Shown here: one piece after another, positions 1 to 8,681 of the stretch
Numbering within the stretch: the first letter of the stretch is position 1
How the letters are laid out: every line of letters begins with the position of its first letter
Assembly (NCBI GenBank): GCA_947168565.1
Contig: CAMVMM010000003.1
Coordinates: forward strand, 62,001-126,000
Reading direction: 5' to 3'
Length of the DNA stretch: 64,000 bases
Source of the DNA: an uncultured Clostridia bacterium
Lineage (GTDB): Bacteria; Bacillota; Clostridia; Christensenellales; CAG-138
The notes under the pieces: generated by a model
The model's input: only the letters and a program-made list of their open reading frames with translations
The model's database searches: none
Told to the model about the DNA's origin: nothing
Position numbers and translations under genes: made by a program

Positions 1-654
1 TTTAATGAAGTTTTCGCTTTCGCGCATATCGAAAAGCACGATGGGCAGCGAGTATTCGCGGCAGAAGCTGATGGCGGTGAGGTCGGTCGCCTTGAGATTG
101 CGGGCTATCACCTCGTCGTAGCTTATGCGCACGTAGCGCCTTGCGGAGGGGTCCTTATTCGGATCGGCGGTGTATATGCCGTCCACGTTTTTGGCAAGCA
201 GCAGCGCGTCCGCATGGATCTGCGCGGCACGCAGCGCCGCCGCGGTATCGGTGGAGAAGAAGGGGCAGCCGGTGCCGCAGGCGAAGATCACCACCGTGCC
301 CTCGTCGATCGATTTATTTGCCTCGCGCGCGGAATAGGTGTCCGCAAACATCTCCATGGAAACCGCGGAAAGCACGCGCACGGGCACGTCTATATCGATG
401 AGCGCCTGCTCAAGCGCCAGCGCGTTTGCGGCGGTGGCAAGCATGCCGATATTGTCCGCCCTGTTCCTTTCCATGCTGCCGCCCGATCTGCCGCGCCAGA
501 TATTGCCGCCGCCGACCACAACGCCTATCCTGCAGCCGTGATCGCGCAGCGCCTTTATATGCTCCGCCGCAACGGATACGTTATCGAAATCTATCGGCGT
601 TTTGCCGGAAAGCACCTCGCCGCTGACCTTTAAAAGAATGCGTTCGTATTTCAT
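1..654 (-). CDS. pyrH: UMP kinase (uridylate kinase), 3' end cut by window edge
   Basis: Phosphorylates UMP to UDP with ATP in pyrimidine nucleotide synthesis; cytosolic, hexameric in bacteria. 218 residues are visible, reading from the ATG at 654 to the edge. They begin MKYERILLKVSGEVLSGK and contain the glycine-rich GVVVGGGNIWRG loop, the RADNIGMLAT segment and the ACGTGCPFFSTDTAA block typical of PyrH. The family is about 235-240 residues, so only the C-terminal tail is missing. The start is fixed by AGGAGGT a few bases upstream. In Firmicutes this gene usually sits in rpsB-tsf-pyrH-frr, so frr is probably just outside the window. Nothing unusual in the visible part. Confidence 0.96.
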   Translation of the reverse strand, partial: MKYERILLKVSGEVLSGKTPIDFDNVSVAAEHIKALRDHGCRIGVVVGGGNIWRGRSGGSMERNRADNIGMLATAANALALEQALIDIDVPVRVLSAVSMEMFADTYSAREANKSIDEGTVVIFACGTGCPFFSTDTAAALRAAQIHADALLLAKNVDGIYTADPNKDPSARRYVRISYDEVIARNLKATDLTAISFCREYSLPIVLFDMRESENFIK

Positions 655-800
655 ATTACCTCCTGATCGGGCAAAAATGCGCCCGTTTTCCGTATAATAT
701 CACAAATATCATTATAAATGATTTTGCGCGGGAATAAAAGCTTTTTCGGAAAATATTTTCAAGCGAGCGCAGCGCGGCGGCGGCATTTTGCCATGAACGG

Positions 801-915
801 AAACCGTCTGAAACCGCTCAAAACCGCCTTGAACCGTCTAAAATCGCTTAAACTGCCTTGAACCGTCCAAAATCGCTTAAAACTGCCTTGAACCGTCCAA
901 AATCGCTTAAAACCG
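801..915. repeat. 30-bp tandem repeat upstream of rnfC
   Basis: Two perfect adjacent 30-bp copies lie at 851-880 and 881-910 (unit starts AACTGCCTTGAACCGTCC). A slightly degenerate copy is at 821-850 and a partial one at 801-820. The unit is a multiple of three, so reading frames stay open on both strands, but none looks like a real protein. The 655-1081 gap holds only this repeat and the rnf promoter region. Confidence 0.85.
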
Positions 916-990
916 CCGTTTTCTCCTCCGTTAAGGCAGCTAAAAGGGCCTGCCGGAAAGCCGAAGCAAAAATTCTTTCGCTTATTTTCG

Positions 991-1027
991 CTCAAATATT
1001 CAATTTGAGCGCCCAATATGATATAAT
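991..1027 (+). promoter_or_regulatory. putative rnf promoter with inverted repeat
   Basis: A perfect -10 TATAAT lies at 1022-1027. A weak -35 (TTCAAT, 999-1004) is 17 bp upstream. The -35 lies inside an inverted repeat, CTCAAAT-N5-ATTTGAG (991-1009), which could be an operator for a repressor or activator of rnf. The regulator is not identifiable. Confidence 0.5.
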
Positions 1028-1081
1028 ATCAATCGGTAATGAAATCCTTTACTGAATAATTCACGGAAGGAAGGCGAAGGT

Positions 1082-2419
1082 TTGTTTAAACGCTCATTCA
1101 AAGGCGGTGTTCATCCGCTTTCAGGAACGCATGAGGGCAAGCAGCTCACAAGAAACAAGGCGACCCAGGTTTTTTCGCCGGAATACGTCTGCATCCCAAT
1201 GAGTCTGCATCTCGGCACGCCGAGCGAGCCCTGCGTTAAAAAAGGCGATATCGTAAAGCTCGGCCAGGTGATAGGAAACCCCGTGGGCTTTCTTGGCCTG
1301 CCGGTGCACGCGTCCGTTTCGGGCGAGGTGATCGAGGTTGCCGAAAAGCAGCAGCTTGGCCCGAAAAAGGTCATGTGCATAACCATAAAAAACGACGGGC
1401 TGAACACGCGGGCCGAGCCGATGGAGAATATCGGCACCTGCGAAACGGCGGAGCCGAGGGCGATAGTGGAGCGCATAAAGCAGGCGGGCATCTGCGGCAT
1501 GGGCGGCGCGGCGTTTCCGCTGCACGTTAAGCTCACCATACAGGACGAAAAGCATGCCGACACCATCATTTTAAACGGTGCGGAGTGCGAAACGCATCTG
1601 ACGAGCGATTTTCGCGCCATGCTCGAGTATCCGCAGGAAATTGTGCGCGGCCTTACGGCGATAATGCGCGCCATGGGCTCGAAGCGGGGCATCATCGCCA
1701 TAGAGGATAATAAGCCCGAGGCGATCAAGGTAATGAAAAAGGCCGTGGAGGGGCATGAGGGCATTTCGGTGATGGAGCTTGAAACCAAATACCCCCAGGG
1801 CAGCGAAAAGCAGCTCATCACGGTCACCACCGGCAGGGAGGTGCCGCGGGGCAAGCTGCCCATCGACTGCGGCGTGATCGTCACGAATATCGCCACCGCC
1901 ACCAGTGTCAAGCTTGCAATAGAGGATAGCTGGCCGGTGACCCACCGCATTGTCACCGTTACCGGAAGGGTCAAGTCCCCATGTAATCTGCTTGCCCCGA
2001 TAGGCACGGTGGTCAAGGATCTGATAGAGTTCGCGGGCGGGTACGATGGCGAGATAGCCAAGCTCGTGGCGGGAGGCATGATGACGGGCCCCGCCGCGCC
2101 GAACGACGATTTTTCGCTCACCAAGGCGATGGGCGGCATAGTGGCGCTCAATAAAAAAGAGGCGATATCCTACGAGGAAAAGGCGTGCATCCGCTGCGCG
2201 CGCTGCGTTGCGGCATGTCCCATGGGGCTGAATCCCGCAAGGATCAAGCAGTACTGCGACGCAAACGATATGGCGGGCGCGAAGGCGAACAACGTGATGG
2301 ACTGCATAGTCTGCGGCTGCTGCTCGTTCATCTGCCCCGCGAACCGCTTCCTTACGGCATCGTTTAAAAATATGAAGGACAGGATCACCCTTGCTTCAAG
2401 ACTCGGAGGTAAGAAATGA
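1082..2419 (+). CDS. rnfC: Rnf complex subunit RnfC, Fe-S electron input protein
   Basis: Peripheral subunit of the membrane ferredoxin:NAD+ oxidoreductase (Rnf), which couples electron transfer to Na+ or H+ export. RnfC is thought to be the NADH/FMN-binding side. The 445-residue protein has an N-terminal barrel-sandwich region, a CGMGGAAFP nucleotide-binding loop near residue 140, an SLBB-type middle and two C-terminal [4Fe-4S] motifs (CIRCARCVAACP and CIVCGCCSFICP). It starts at TTG 1082 behind a GGAAGGAAGGCGAAGG stretch; no better ATG exists. First gene of rnfCDGEAB, the order typical of Clostridia. Its stop overlaps the rnfD start by four bases (ATGA), implying translational coupling. Confidence 0.96.
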   Translation: MFKRSFKGGVHPLSGTHEGKQLTRNKATQVFSPEYVCIPMSLHLGTPSEPCVKKGDIVKLGQVIGNPVGFLGLPVHASVSGEVIEVAEKQQLGPKKVMCITIKNDGLNTRAEPMENIGTCETAEPRAIVERIKQAGICGMGGAAFPLHVKLTIQDEKHADTIILNGAECETHLTSDFRAMLEYPQEIVRGLTAIMRAMGSKRGIIAIEDNKPEAIKVMKKAVEGHEGISVMELETKYPQGSEKQLITVTTGREVPRGKLPIDCGVIVTNIATATSVKLAIEDSWPVTHRIVTVTGRVKSPCNLLAPIGTVVKDLIEFAGGYDGEIAKLVAGGMMTGPAAPNDDFSLTKAMGGIVALNKKEAISYEEKACIRCARCVAACPMGLNPARIKQYCDANDMAGAKANNVMDCIVCGCCSFICPANRFLTASFKNMKDRITLASRLGGKK

Positions 2420-3396
2420 GCGATCTCAATCTAAACGTTTCCACCGCCCCGCACGTGCGCACGCATGAGAGCACCACCTCCATCATGCGCCATGTGCTCG
2501 TGGCGCTTGCTCCCGCGCTTATTGCGGGCACCTATTTCTTCGGCCTGCGCTCGCTCCTTATTGCCGCCGTATGCGTGGCAAGCTGCGTGGGGTTTGAATA
2601 CCTTTACGAAAAAATAATGAAGCGCCCGGTAACGATCGGCGATCTTTCCGCCGCCGTAACGGGCCTTCTGCTTGCGCTCACCCTTCCCGTTACCGCAACG
2701 TGGTGGATGTGCGTTATCGGCAGCGCGGTCGCCATACTGCTTGCAAAGCAGCTTTTCGGCGGCATAGGCGATAATTTTCTCAATCCCGCGCTCACCGCGC
2801 GCGCGGTGCTGCTTGCAAGCTGGCCCGCAAGAATGAGCGGCGCGGCGTTCGTTTCGCCCAATTTCCTCGGCAGCGTGGATTCCGTTTCAAGCGCAACCCC
2901 GCTTGCCTACGGCGCAAGGCTTGCCCCCGGAGGCGCGAGCATGCTCGATCTTTTCATAGGCAAAATACCCGGCACCATCGGTGAGGTATGTAAAATTGCC
3001 ATACTGATAGGCTTCGTGTATCTGCTCGTAACGCGCGTTATATCATGGCACGTGCCCGTTATCATAGTGCTCACCACCGGCGTTTTCACGTGGCTCTTTG
3101 CGGGCGGCGGCATAGAGACCCCCGTGGTGGCGATGCTTCAGGGCGGCATACTCTTCGGCGCAGTGTTTATGGCAACGGATTACTCCACCTGCCCCATGAG
3201 CGCGCTCGGTCAGGTGATATTCGCCGCGGGCATAGGCCTTTTAACGGCGGTGATACGCTGCTTTGCGGGCTATCCGGAGGGCGTTACCTATGCCATACTC
3301 TTTATGAATATAGTTACCCCTCTGCTGGATAAATACATCACGCCGAGGGTCTATGGCGAAGCAAAGAAAACGAAGGAGGGCGAGAAGGTTGCGTAA
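2416..3396 (+). CDS. rnfD: Rnf complex membrane subunit RnfD
   Basis: Integral membrane subunit that carries covalently bound FMN in characterised Rnf complexes and helps form the ion path. 326 residues with about nine to ten hydrophobic helices. The segment SVSSATPLAYG (around residue 155-170) contains the SxT-type flavinylation site seen in the family, and a TDYSTCPMSALGQ loop is present. The start overlaps the rnfC stop (ATGA). The end overlaps the probable TTG start of rnfG, so the subunits are tightly coupled. Confidence 0.95.
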   Translation: MSDLNLNVSTAPHVRTHESTTSIMRHVLVALAPALIAGTYFFGLRSLLIAAVCVASCVGFEYLYEKIMKRPVTIGDLSAAVTGLLLALTLPVTATWWMCVIGSAVAILLAKQLFGGIGDNFLNPALTARAVLLASWPARMSGAAFVSPNFLGSVDSVSSATPLAYGARLAPGGASMLDLFIGKIPGTIGEVCKIAILIGFVYLLVTRVISWHVPVIIVLTTGVFTWLFAGGGIETPVVAMLQGGILFGAVFMATDYSTCPMSALGQVIFAAGIGLLTAVIRCFAGYPEGVTYAILFMNIVTPLLDKYITPRVYGEAKKTKEGEKVA

Positions 3397-4003
3397 CGTA
3401 ATTGATCTTGTGTGGAAGCTGCTTCTTATCTGCCTTGTGGCGGGTCTTGCGCTGGGGCTTGTGAACGAGGTCACAAAGGGCCCCATCGCGGAGCAGGAAA
3501 AGGTTGCGGCGGATCAGGCGCGCGCGGCGGCGTTTCCCGGCGCGAAGCGCTTTGAGCTGCTGAAGGACGCGCAGGGAGGCTCCGGCTCCTACACCGCCCT
3601 CGGCGAAAACGGGGAGCTATTAGGCTACGTCGGCTCCGCCCGCAGCAAGGGCTACGGCGGGGATATAGAGGTCGTGGTCGGAATGGATCTGAAGGGAAAT
3701 GTCGTGGGCGCCGTGATAGGCGGCAACGGCGATTTTTCCGAAACGGCGGGTCTTGGCGCAAAGGTAAAGGACGCTTCGTTCGCGGATCAGTTCATCGGCA
3801 TCCGGTATACCGGTGAAAAGGTGGATTACAGCGCGGGCGGCGGCGGCTTCGTGATACCGGCGGGCTCGATCCTCGTTCAAAAGGCGCAGAGCGATGGCGG
3901 CTCCGGGCCGGACGCGGTAAGCGGAGCGACCTACTCCTCAAGGGCCGTTATCGAGGCGTTCAACAGCACCTGCGAAGAGCTTTTCAGGCTTATCGCGCAT
4001 TGA
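3389..4003 (+). CDS. rnfG: Rnf complex FMN-binding subunit RnfG
   Basis: Extracytoplasmic flavoprotein subunit of Rnf with one N-terminal helix and an FMN-binding domain. The covalent FMN attachment motif SGATYSS lies near the C terminus, with the flavin expected on Thr. I place the start at TTG 3389, eight bases after GGAGGG and overlapping the rnfD stop. The open frame continues upstream to 3353, but that would add an Arg/Lys-rich stretch inside rnfD and is unlikely. The result is 204 residues, a normal family length. Confidence 0.92.
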   Translation: MRNVIDLVWKLLLICLVAGLALGLVNEVTKGPIAEQEKVAADQARAAAFPGAKRFELLKDAQGGSGSYTALGENGELLGYVGSARSKGYGGDIEVVVGMDLKGNVVGAVIGGNGDFSETAGLGAKVKDASFADQFIGIRYTGEKVDYSAGGGGFVIPAGSILVQKAQSDGGSGPDAVSGATYSSRAVIEAFNSTCEELFRLIAH

Positions 4004-4017
4004 TGGGGGTGAGATAG

Positions 4018-4662
4018 ATGAGTAAAGCAGGAAAAGTATTTGTAAACGGTCTTTTTAATGAAAACCCCACCTTCAGGCTCGTGCTTGGCACCTGCCCCAC
4101 GCTTGCGGTCACCACGCAGGCGATGAACGGCATAGGCATGGGGCTTGCGGCAACCTTCGTGCTGCTCGGAAGCAACGTCGTGATCTCGCTTCTGCGCAAA
4201 TTCATACCCGACAAGGTGCGCATTCCCGCGTTCATAGTTATCATCTGTATGTTCGTTACGGCGGTTCAGATGCTGATGCAGGCGTTCGTGCCCGCGCTTT
4301 ATAAAGCCCTGGGCATATTCATACCGCTCATAGTGGTGAACTGCATAATCCTTGCGCGCGCGGAGGCGTTCGCCTCCAAAAACAGCGTGCTGTATTCCGC
4401 GCTGGACGGCGTGGGCATGGGCATTGGCTTCACGGCGGCGATAACCGCGATAGGCGCAATACGCGAGCTTGTCGGAAACGGCACCATCTTCGGCGCAAGC
4501 GTGTTCGGCGCGGGCTTTGAGCCCATGCTGATAGCGGCGCTCGCTCCCGGCGGCTTCATAGTGTTCGGGCTCATGCTTGCTGCGGTGAATGCCGTTGCAA
4601 ACAGGGATAAAAAACAGGTCGAGGCGGAATGCGCCCTCGAGGATAAGGAGGAGGCACAATGA
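4018..4662 (+). CDS. rnfE: Rnf complex membrane subunit RnfE
   Basis: Integral membrane subunit homologous to RnfA and to NqrD. In Rnf/Nqr complexes this pair builds the core that holds an intramembrane Fe-S centre and the ion pathway. 214 residues with six predicted helices; typical segments are NPTFRLVLGTCPTLAVT near the N terminus and LIVVNCIILARAEAFAS in the middle. The conserved cysteines at the N-terminal LGTCP and in VNCII match the cluster ligands described for the family. The acidic C-terminal tail overlaps the rnfA start (ATG at 4659). Confidence 0.95.
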   Translation: MSKAGKVFVNGLFNENPTFRLVLGTCPTLAVTTQAMNGIGMGLAATFVLLGSNVVISLLRKFIPDKVRIPAFIVIICMFVTAVQMLMQAFVPALYKALGIFIPLIVVNCIILARAEAFASKNSVLYSALDGVGMGIGFTAAITAIGAIRELVGNGTIFGASVFGAGFEPMLIAALAPGGFIVFGLMLAAVNAVANRDKKQVEAECALEDKEEAQ

Positions 4663-5246
4663 GCGATTTTGCAAAGCTTCTGGTGCTGCTTGTAACGAGC
4701 ATTCTTTCAAACAACTTCATCTTCTCGCGCTTCCTCGGCTGCTGCCCGTTCCTGGGCGTTTCAAGCAAGGTCGAAACGGCGGCGGGCATGGGGCTTGCGG
4801 TCACCTTCGTGATGGGGCTTGCGTCGCTGTTCACGTGGCTGGTGTATACCTTCGTGCTGGTGCCGCTCGGCCTTGAATACCTTAAAACCATGAGCTTCAT
4901 CCTGGTAATAGCAAGCCTCGTGCAGTTTGTGGAAATGTTCCTTAAAAAATCCAGTCCGTCGCTGTATAAAAGCCTTGGCATCTATCTGCCGCTCATCACC
5001 ACGAACTGCGCGGTGCTGGGCGTTACGCTCATCAATATAGAGCAGAGCTACAACCTGCTTTTCTCGGTGTGCAACGGCGTTTTCGGTGCGCTCGGCTTCA
5101 TGCTTGCGATAGTGCTGATGGCGGGCGTGCGCGAAAGGCTGGAGTTTTCCAAAATGCCGAACTCGCTCAAGGGCTTCTCAAGCTCGCTTATCATAGCGGG
5201 GCTTATGAGCATAGCCTTCCTCGGCTTCTCCGGCATAGGCGGCTGA
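4659..5246 (+). CDS. rnfA: Rnf complex membrane subunit RnfA
   Basis: Integral membrane partner of RnfE with inverted topology. 195 residues, six helices, N-terminal NNFIFSRFLGCCPFLGVS and central LITTNCAVLGV, giving the conserved Cys pair shared with RnfE. Translation is coupled to rnfE by a four-base ATGA overlap. Length and motifs are standard, with no disruption seen. Confidence 0.95.
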   Translation: MSDFAKLLVLLVTSILSNNFIFSRFLGCCPFLGVSSKVETAAGMGLAVTFVMGLASLFTWLVYTFVLVPLGLEYLKTMSFILVIASLVQFVEMFLKKSSPSLYKSLGIYLPLITTNCAVLGVTLINIEQSYNLLFSVCNGVFGALGFMLAIVLMAGVRERLEFSKMPNSLKGFSSSLIIAGLMSIAFLGFSGIGG

Positions 5247-5268
5247 TGGGCTAAAGGAGGTTAGAATC

Positions 5269-6066
5269 ATGAACTTAACTGCTATTTTGATTGCCGGCGC
5301 CGTGATGGGCGCGCTGGCGGTGATATTTGCCGCAATACTCGGCGTTGCCGATAAAAAATTCGCCGTGGAGATAGATTCGCGCATCCCGCAGATCACGGAA
5401 TGTCTTGGCGGAGCGAACTGCGGCGCCTGCGGCTACGCGGGCTGCGCGGCGCTTGCGGAGGCGATAGTGCGCGGGGAAGTGGAGCCAAACGCCTGCCCCG
5501 CGTCAAAGGGCGAGAAGATAAAGCGCATTTCGGAGCTTATGGGCGTTGAGGCCTCGGCTCAGGCACCCATGGTTGCCCGCCTCGTGTGCTCCGGGGACTG
5601 CGAAACCGCCGCCGTGCGCTATGAGTACGACGGCGTGCCGAGCTGCCGCATTGCAAACAGCCTTGCGGGCGGCCCCAAGAAATGCACCTGGGCGTGCCTC
5701 GGCATGGGCGACTGCATAAGGGACTGCAAATTCGGCGCGATCACCATGGGAAAGAACGGGCTTCCGCAGTTCAACAGCGCCAAATGTACCGGCTGCGGCG
5801 CGTGCGCAAAGCAGTGTCCGCGCGGCGCGATAGCCCTTGTGCCCACGAGCGCAAAGGTGCTGATCCTCTGCCGAAACGATGATTCCGGCAAGGAAGCCAA
5901 GGACAACTGCAAAAACGCCTGCATCGGCTGCCGCCGCTGCGAAAAGGCGTGCCCCGCGGGCGCGATCTCCCTCGTTGGCAAGCATTGCGTGGTGGATCAG
6001 GAGAAATGCGTGGGCTGCCTTGAGTGCGCAAAGCAGTGCCCGATGGGCTGCATAGTGATGCTTTGA
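5269..6066 (+). CDS. rnfB: Rnf complex ferredoxin-type subunit RnfB
   Basis: Entry point for electrons from reduced ferredoxin. 265 residues: an N-terminal membrane anchor (about residues 3-25), a GGANCGACGYAGC cluster domain with Cys51, Cys54, Cys59 and Cys76, then several ferredoxin-type motifs (CTGCGACAKQCP, CIGCRRCEKACP, CVGCLECAKQCP) plus an additional CTWACLGMGDCIRDC cluster. This long, cluster-rich form is typical of Clostridia rather than of gammaproteobacterial RnfB. ATG follows AAAGGAGG closely. Last gene of the operon, followed by a hairpin terminator. Confidence 0.95.
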   Translation: MNLTAILIAGAVMGALAVIFAAILGVADKKFAVEIDSRIPQITECLGGANCGACGYAGCAALAEAIVRGEVEPNACPASKGEKIKRISELMGVEASAQAPMVARLVCSGDCETAAVRYEYDGVPSCRIANSLAGGPKKCTWACLGMGDCIRDCKFGAITMGKNGLPQFNSAKCTGCGACAKQCPRGAIALVPTSAKVLILCRNDDSGKEAKDNCKNACIGCRRCEKACPAGAISLVGKHCVVDQEKCVGCLECAKQCPMGCIVML

Positions 6067-6138
6067 TGCTTTTTTACGGCAAGCAGATCGCGAAAAATGC
6101 AGGCATAATGCAAAAAGCAGAATAGGATATACGATAAT

Positions 6139-6173
6139 AAAGCAGGGCGGTCCGCTTCGATCCGCCCTGCTTT
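6139..6173 (+). terminator. rnf operon terminator
   Basis: AAAGCAGGGCGG and CCGCCCTGCTTT form a 12-bp stem around a short loop. The following T-run is short. The symmetry means it could also serve the convergent minus-strand gene at 6244. Confidence 0.75.
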
Positions 6174-6243
6174 GGTATTACGGTTATTCACAATTCACAA
6201 CACATAATGCACGATACACGATGCACGATGCACCGTTTCCTTT

Positions 6244-6879
6244 TTACCCATCCAGCAGAATATCGCAGCACCTTCTCACCCTGCATAAGTCAAAATACCT
6301 TTCCTCAAGCGGGATCCATTTTGACACAAAGGTTTTCAGCTTTTCGGGGCCGTTTCGCGCAAGTATGCGCTTGAGCTGCGTTTTTTTCGGCACGCTCATG
6401 AAGATGCGCAGATCGTATCTCCTCCTTAAAGCGGGATGGCAGGAGTACGAGCCCTCGATTATGGCAATATCCATGGGCTGAACCTGCACGGGCTCGCCAA
6501 GAGCGAAGGCGGTGCAGTCAAAGGGGCGGTAGCTGAAAGCGCGGTTTCGCAGGATGGGTCTGAGCACCTCCTTAAAAAAGCGCTCCCTGTCCACGTTTCC
6601 GCCGGGCTCAGCGTACCGCCGCGCCGTGCGCTGCTCCGGCCGCAGGTAGAAATCGTCCATGTGAAACACACCCACGCAAAGCCCCGGATGCCGCGCTTCA
6701 AGCACCTGCTTGAGAAGCTGCGCCAGCGTGGATTTTCCGGAGGCGCAGCGCCCGTCTATCGCTATAAGAAGCGGCCTGCGGGGAGGGCGCGCGCCCGGCT
6801 CCGTGTATTTGCCGTGCCGCAGCTCTATCCGGCGCGCGATAAGCCTCGCCTTTTGATTGGGTGAAATACTCCCTGCCAT
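6244..6879 (-). CDS. uridine-kinase-like P-loop kinase
   Basis: 211 residues with a Walker A loop GRCASGKST near residue 43, a VFHMDDFY segment (the substrate-proximal acidic motif of the uridine kinase/PRK/PanK clan), and an IIEGSYSCHP strand resembling the EG(x)Y motif of uridine kinases. It phosphorylates a small hydroxylated metabolite, substrate unknown. Its stop-to-start gap from the upstream ECF S component is only six bases, so the two are co-transcribed; the kinase may trap whatever vitamin or nucleoside that transporter brings in. There is no clear SD before the ATG, consistent with translational coupling. Nucleoside, pantothenate and nicotinamide riboside are all chemically possible substrates for this clan. 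Confidence 0.8.
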   Translation of the reverse strand: MAGSISPNQKARLIARRIELRHGKYTEPGARPPRRPLLIAIDGRCASGKSTLAQLLKQVLEARHPGLCVGVFHMDDFYLRPEQRTARRYAEPGGNVDRERFFKEVLRPILRNRAFSYRPFDCTAFALGEPVQVQPMDIAIIEGSYSCHPALRRRYDLRIFMSVPKKTQLKRILARNGPEKLKTFVSKWIPLEERYFDLCRVRRCCDILLDG

Positions 6880-6885
6880 GGCGCT

Positions 6886-7446
6886 TTAATAGCCGCTGCC
6901 GCCGAAGCCGCCGCCTATCGCGGGCTTTTTCATGGTCAGCATTATGGTGGGTATAAGCACTATCTGCATCACTATGCCGGGGATCGCGTTCAGCACCGCC
7001 CCCGCAAGGAACATATCAAGGGTGAAGGGGCTGCCGCTGATGCGCAGCAAAACGAAGGATACCGCGCCCCAAACCAGCCTGCCGATTATCATGGAGAGGA
7101 TGAGCGCCGCAAAGAGCGAAACCACGCGGCTCACCTTCGCGCCAAGCAGCTTTTCATAGATGAAGCCGGCGAAAAAGCCGTATGCCGCAAGCTCAAACGC
7201 CATGGTGACGGCATTGGGGAAGAGCGCGGGCATGCCGAAGAGCAGCGAGCGCACGAGCGGAAGCAGAAAGCCCACGGCAAGGCCGTACGGCCAGCCCACG
7301 ATCAGTGAGCAGAGAAACACGGGCAAGTGCATCGGCAGCAGCATTTGCCCCACCTGCGGCACCTGCCCCGTGACGAACGGAAGCACAAGCCCTATTGCGA
7401 AGAATACCGCCGCAAGCACGAGCTTTTGAGTGGAAATATTGCGCAT
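6886..7446 (-). CDS. ECF transporter S component, substrate unknown
   Basis: 186-residue membrane protein with about six hydrophobic helices. It begins with the STQKLVLAAVFFAIGLVLPF signature common to ECF S components, followed by LPMHLPVFLCSLIVGWPYG, a family-typical helix pair. S components bind a vitamin and dock on the shared EcfAAT energizing module, which is not encoded here (group II arrangement). The C-terminal tail GGGFGGSGY is glycine-rich. An AAAAGGAG sits 15 bases upstream, rather far. It lies between an aldo/keto reductase gene and a P-loop kinase gene on the same strand. Confidence 0.82.
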   Translation of the reverse strand: MRNISTQKLVLAAVFFAIGLVLPFVTGQVPQVGQMLLPMHLPVFLCSLIVGWPYGLAVGFLLPLVRSLLFGMPALFPNAVTMAFELAAYGFFAGFIYEKLLGAKVSRVVSLFAALILSMIIGRLVWGAVSFVLLRISGSPFTLDMFLAGAVLNAIPGIVMQIVLIPTIMLTMKKPAIGGGFGGSGY

Positions 7447-7499
7447 TTGCTTTATGAAAAACTCCTTTTAAACCGTTTTTGCCCGAGGAGCCGAGCTCT

Positions 7500-8597
7500 T
7501 CAATTTGAACCGGCGGCCTCGGCAAGCTCCGCCATGATGGCGGGAATATCTATGCTCTGCGGGCATTGCTCCGAGCAGGCGCCGCAGGCTATGCAGTCCT
7601 TCGCGCTGTGCTCATGCTTCTCTATCGCCTTCGCTGCGCCCCTGCCGTTCAGCTTGTATCTGTTGTAGATCTCCATCATTTCGGGAATATCTATCTCCAT
7701 GGGGCAGCCCTCGGTGCAGTAGCGGCAGGCGGTGCAGGGCGCGGAGATCTGCTTTTTAAACTCCGCGCAAACCTTCAAAAGCAGCTCCGCTTCGTCGTCC
7801 GAAAGCGGCTTTCCGCCGATGAAGGTGGCAAGATTATCGTCCGCCTGCTCCACGGTGGACATGCCGCTCAATATGACCTTCACGTTTTCAAGCCGCATTA
7901 TGAAGCGGAACGCCCAGGAGGGAATGGACCAATCGAAATGCGCCGCCTTCAGCTCCGCCTCGGTTTCGGGGGTGAGCTTTGCAAGCCTTCCGCCGCGCAC
8001 CGGCTCCATAACCACGATCGGTATGCCCGCCTCGGTAAGCATTTCGTACTGCGCCTTGGCGTCGTTCAACAGCCAGTCGAGATAATTGAGCTGTATCTGC
8101 GCAAAATCCCAGCCGCCGAAATCTATCATTTTGCGAAGCGTGTCGAGCGAAGCATGGAAGGAAAAGCCCAGATGCTTTATTTTTCCAAGCCTTTTCTGCT
8201 CGCGGAAAAACTCAACGCAGCCGTTTGTAAGGTAGGTGTCCACCGTGCTGTCGCCAATGGCGTGAAGCAGGTAGTAATCAATATAGTCCATATCCAGCCG
8301 CTTGAGCTGCTCGTTGAACACGGCCTCGTAGTCCGGGTTTGCGCGGCAGTTGTATTTGGTGGCAACGCAGAAGCTCTCGCGCGGGTAATTCTTCAGCGCC
8401 GCGCCCACGAAGGATTCGGATTCGCCGCCGTGATAAACGTAGGCGGTGTCGTAATAATTAACGCCGTTGTTATAAAGCCTGTCGATGATGGCGGCGGCGC
8501 CCTCGAAATCTATTTTGCCGTCCGCACCCACGGGCAGGCGCATATTTCCCATGCCAAGCAGGGAAACCTCGTTTTTGCAAAAGCTTTTTTTAATCAT
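7500..8597 (-). CDS. aldo/keto reductase with C-terminal ferredoxin domain
   Basis: 365 residues: an AKR TIM-barrel (about residues 1-270) with the catalytic-type motif YYDTAYVYHGGESE and HLGFSFHASLDTL, then a 4Fe-4S dicluster domain with CTACRYCTEGCP and CIACGACSEQCP. Proteins of this build are common in anaerobic Firmicutes and are usually annotated as putative oxidoreductases; the physiological substrate is unknown. The Fe-S tail suggests electron exchange with ferredoxin rather than NADPH alone. ATG at 8597 follows GAGGT. First gene of a short minus-strand run with the ECF S component and kinase. Confidence 0.88.
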   Translation of the reverse strand: MIKKSFCKNEVSLLGMGNMRLPVGADGKIDFEGAAAIIDRLYNNGVNYYDTAYVYHGGESESFVGAALKNYPRESFCVATKYNCRANPDYEAVFNEQLKRLDMDYIDYYLLHAIGDSTVDTYLTNGCVEFFREQKRLGKIKHLGFSFHASLDTLRKMIDFGGWDFAQIQLNYLDWLLNDAKAQYEMLTEAGIPIVVMEPVRGGRLAKLTPETEAELKAAHFDWSIPSWAFRFIMRLENVKVILSGMSTVEQADDNLATFIGGKPLSDDEAELLLKVCAEFKKQISAPCTACRYCTEGCPMEIDIPEMMEIYNRYKLNGRGAAKAIEKHEHSAKDCIACGACSEQCPQSIDIPAIMAELAEAAGSN

Positions 8598-8681
8598 GCT
8601 GTACCTCGTATTTTCTTTAAGCTTTTTTGTTTTTAAGCATTTCGCTTTGCCTTAATTCCATAAACCCTTACGCCTTTTGCC

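Noticed and set aside
821-910. Possible CRISPR array
   Set aside because: Units are directly adjacent without spacers; ordinary tandem repeat. The same holds for 8682-8773 and 48786-48870.
759-1016. 85-residue minus-strand frame containing a KRFWTVQGS repeat
   Set aside because: Produced by the 30-bp tandem repeat; no SD and it overlaps the rnf promoter.
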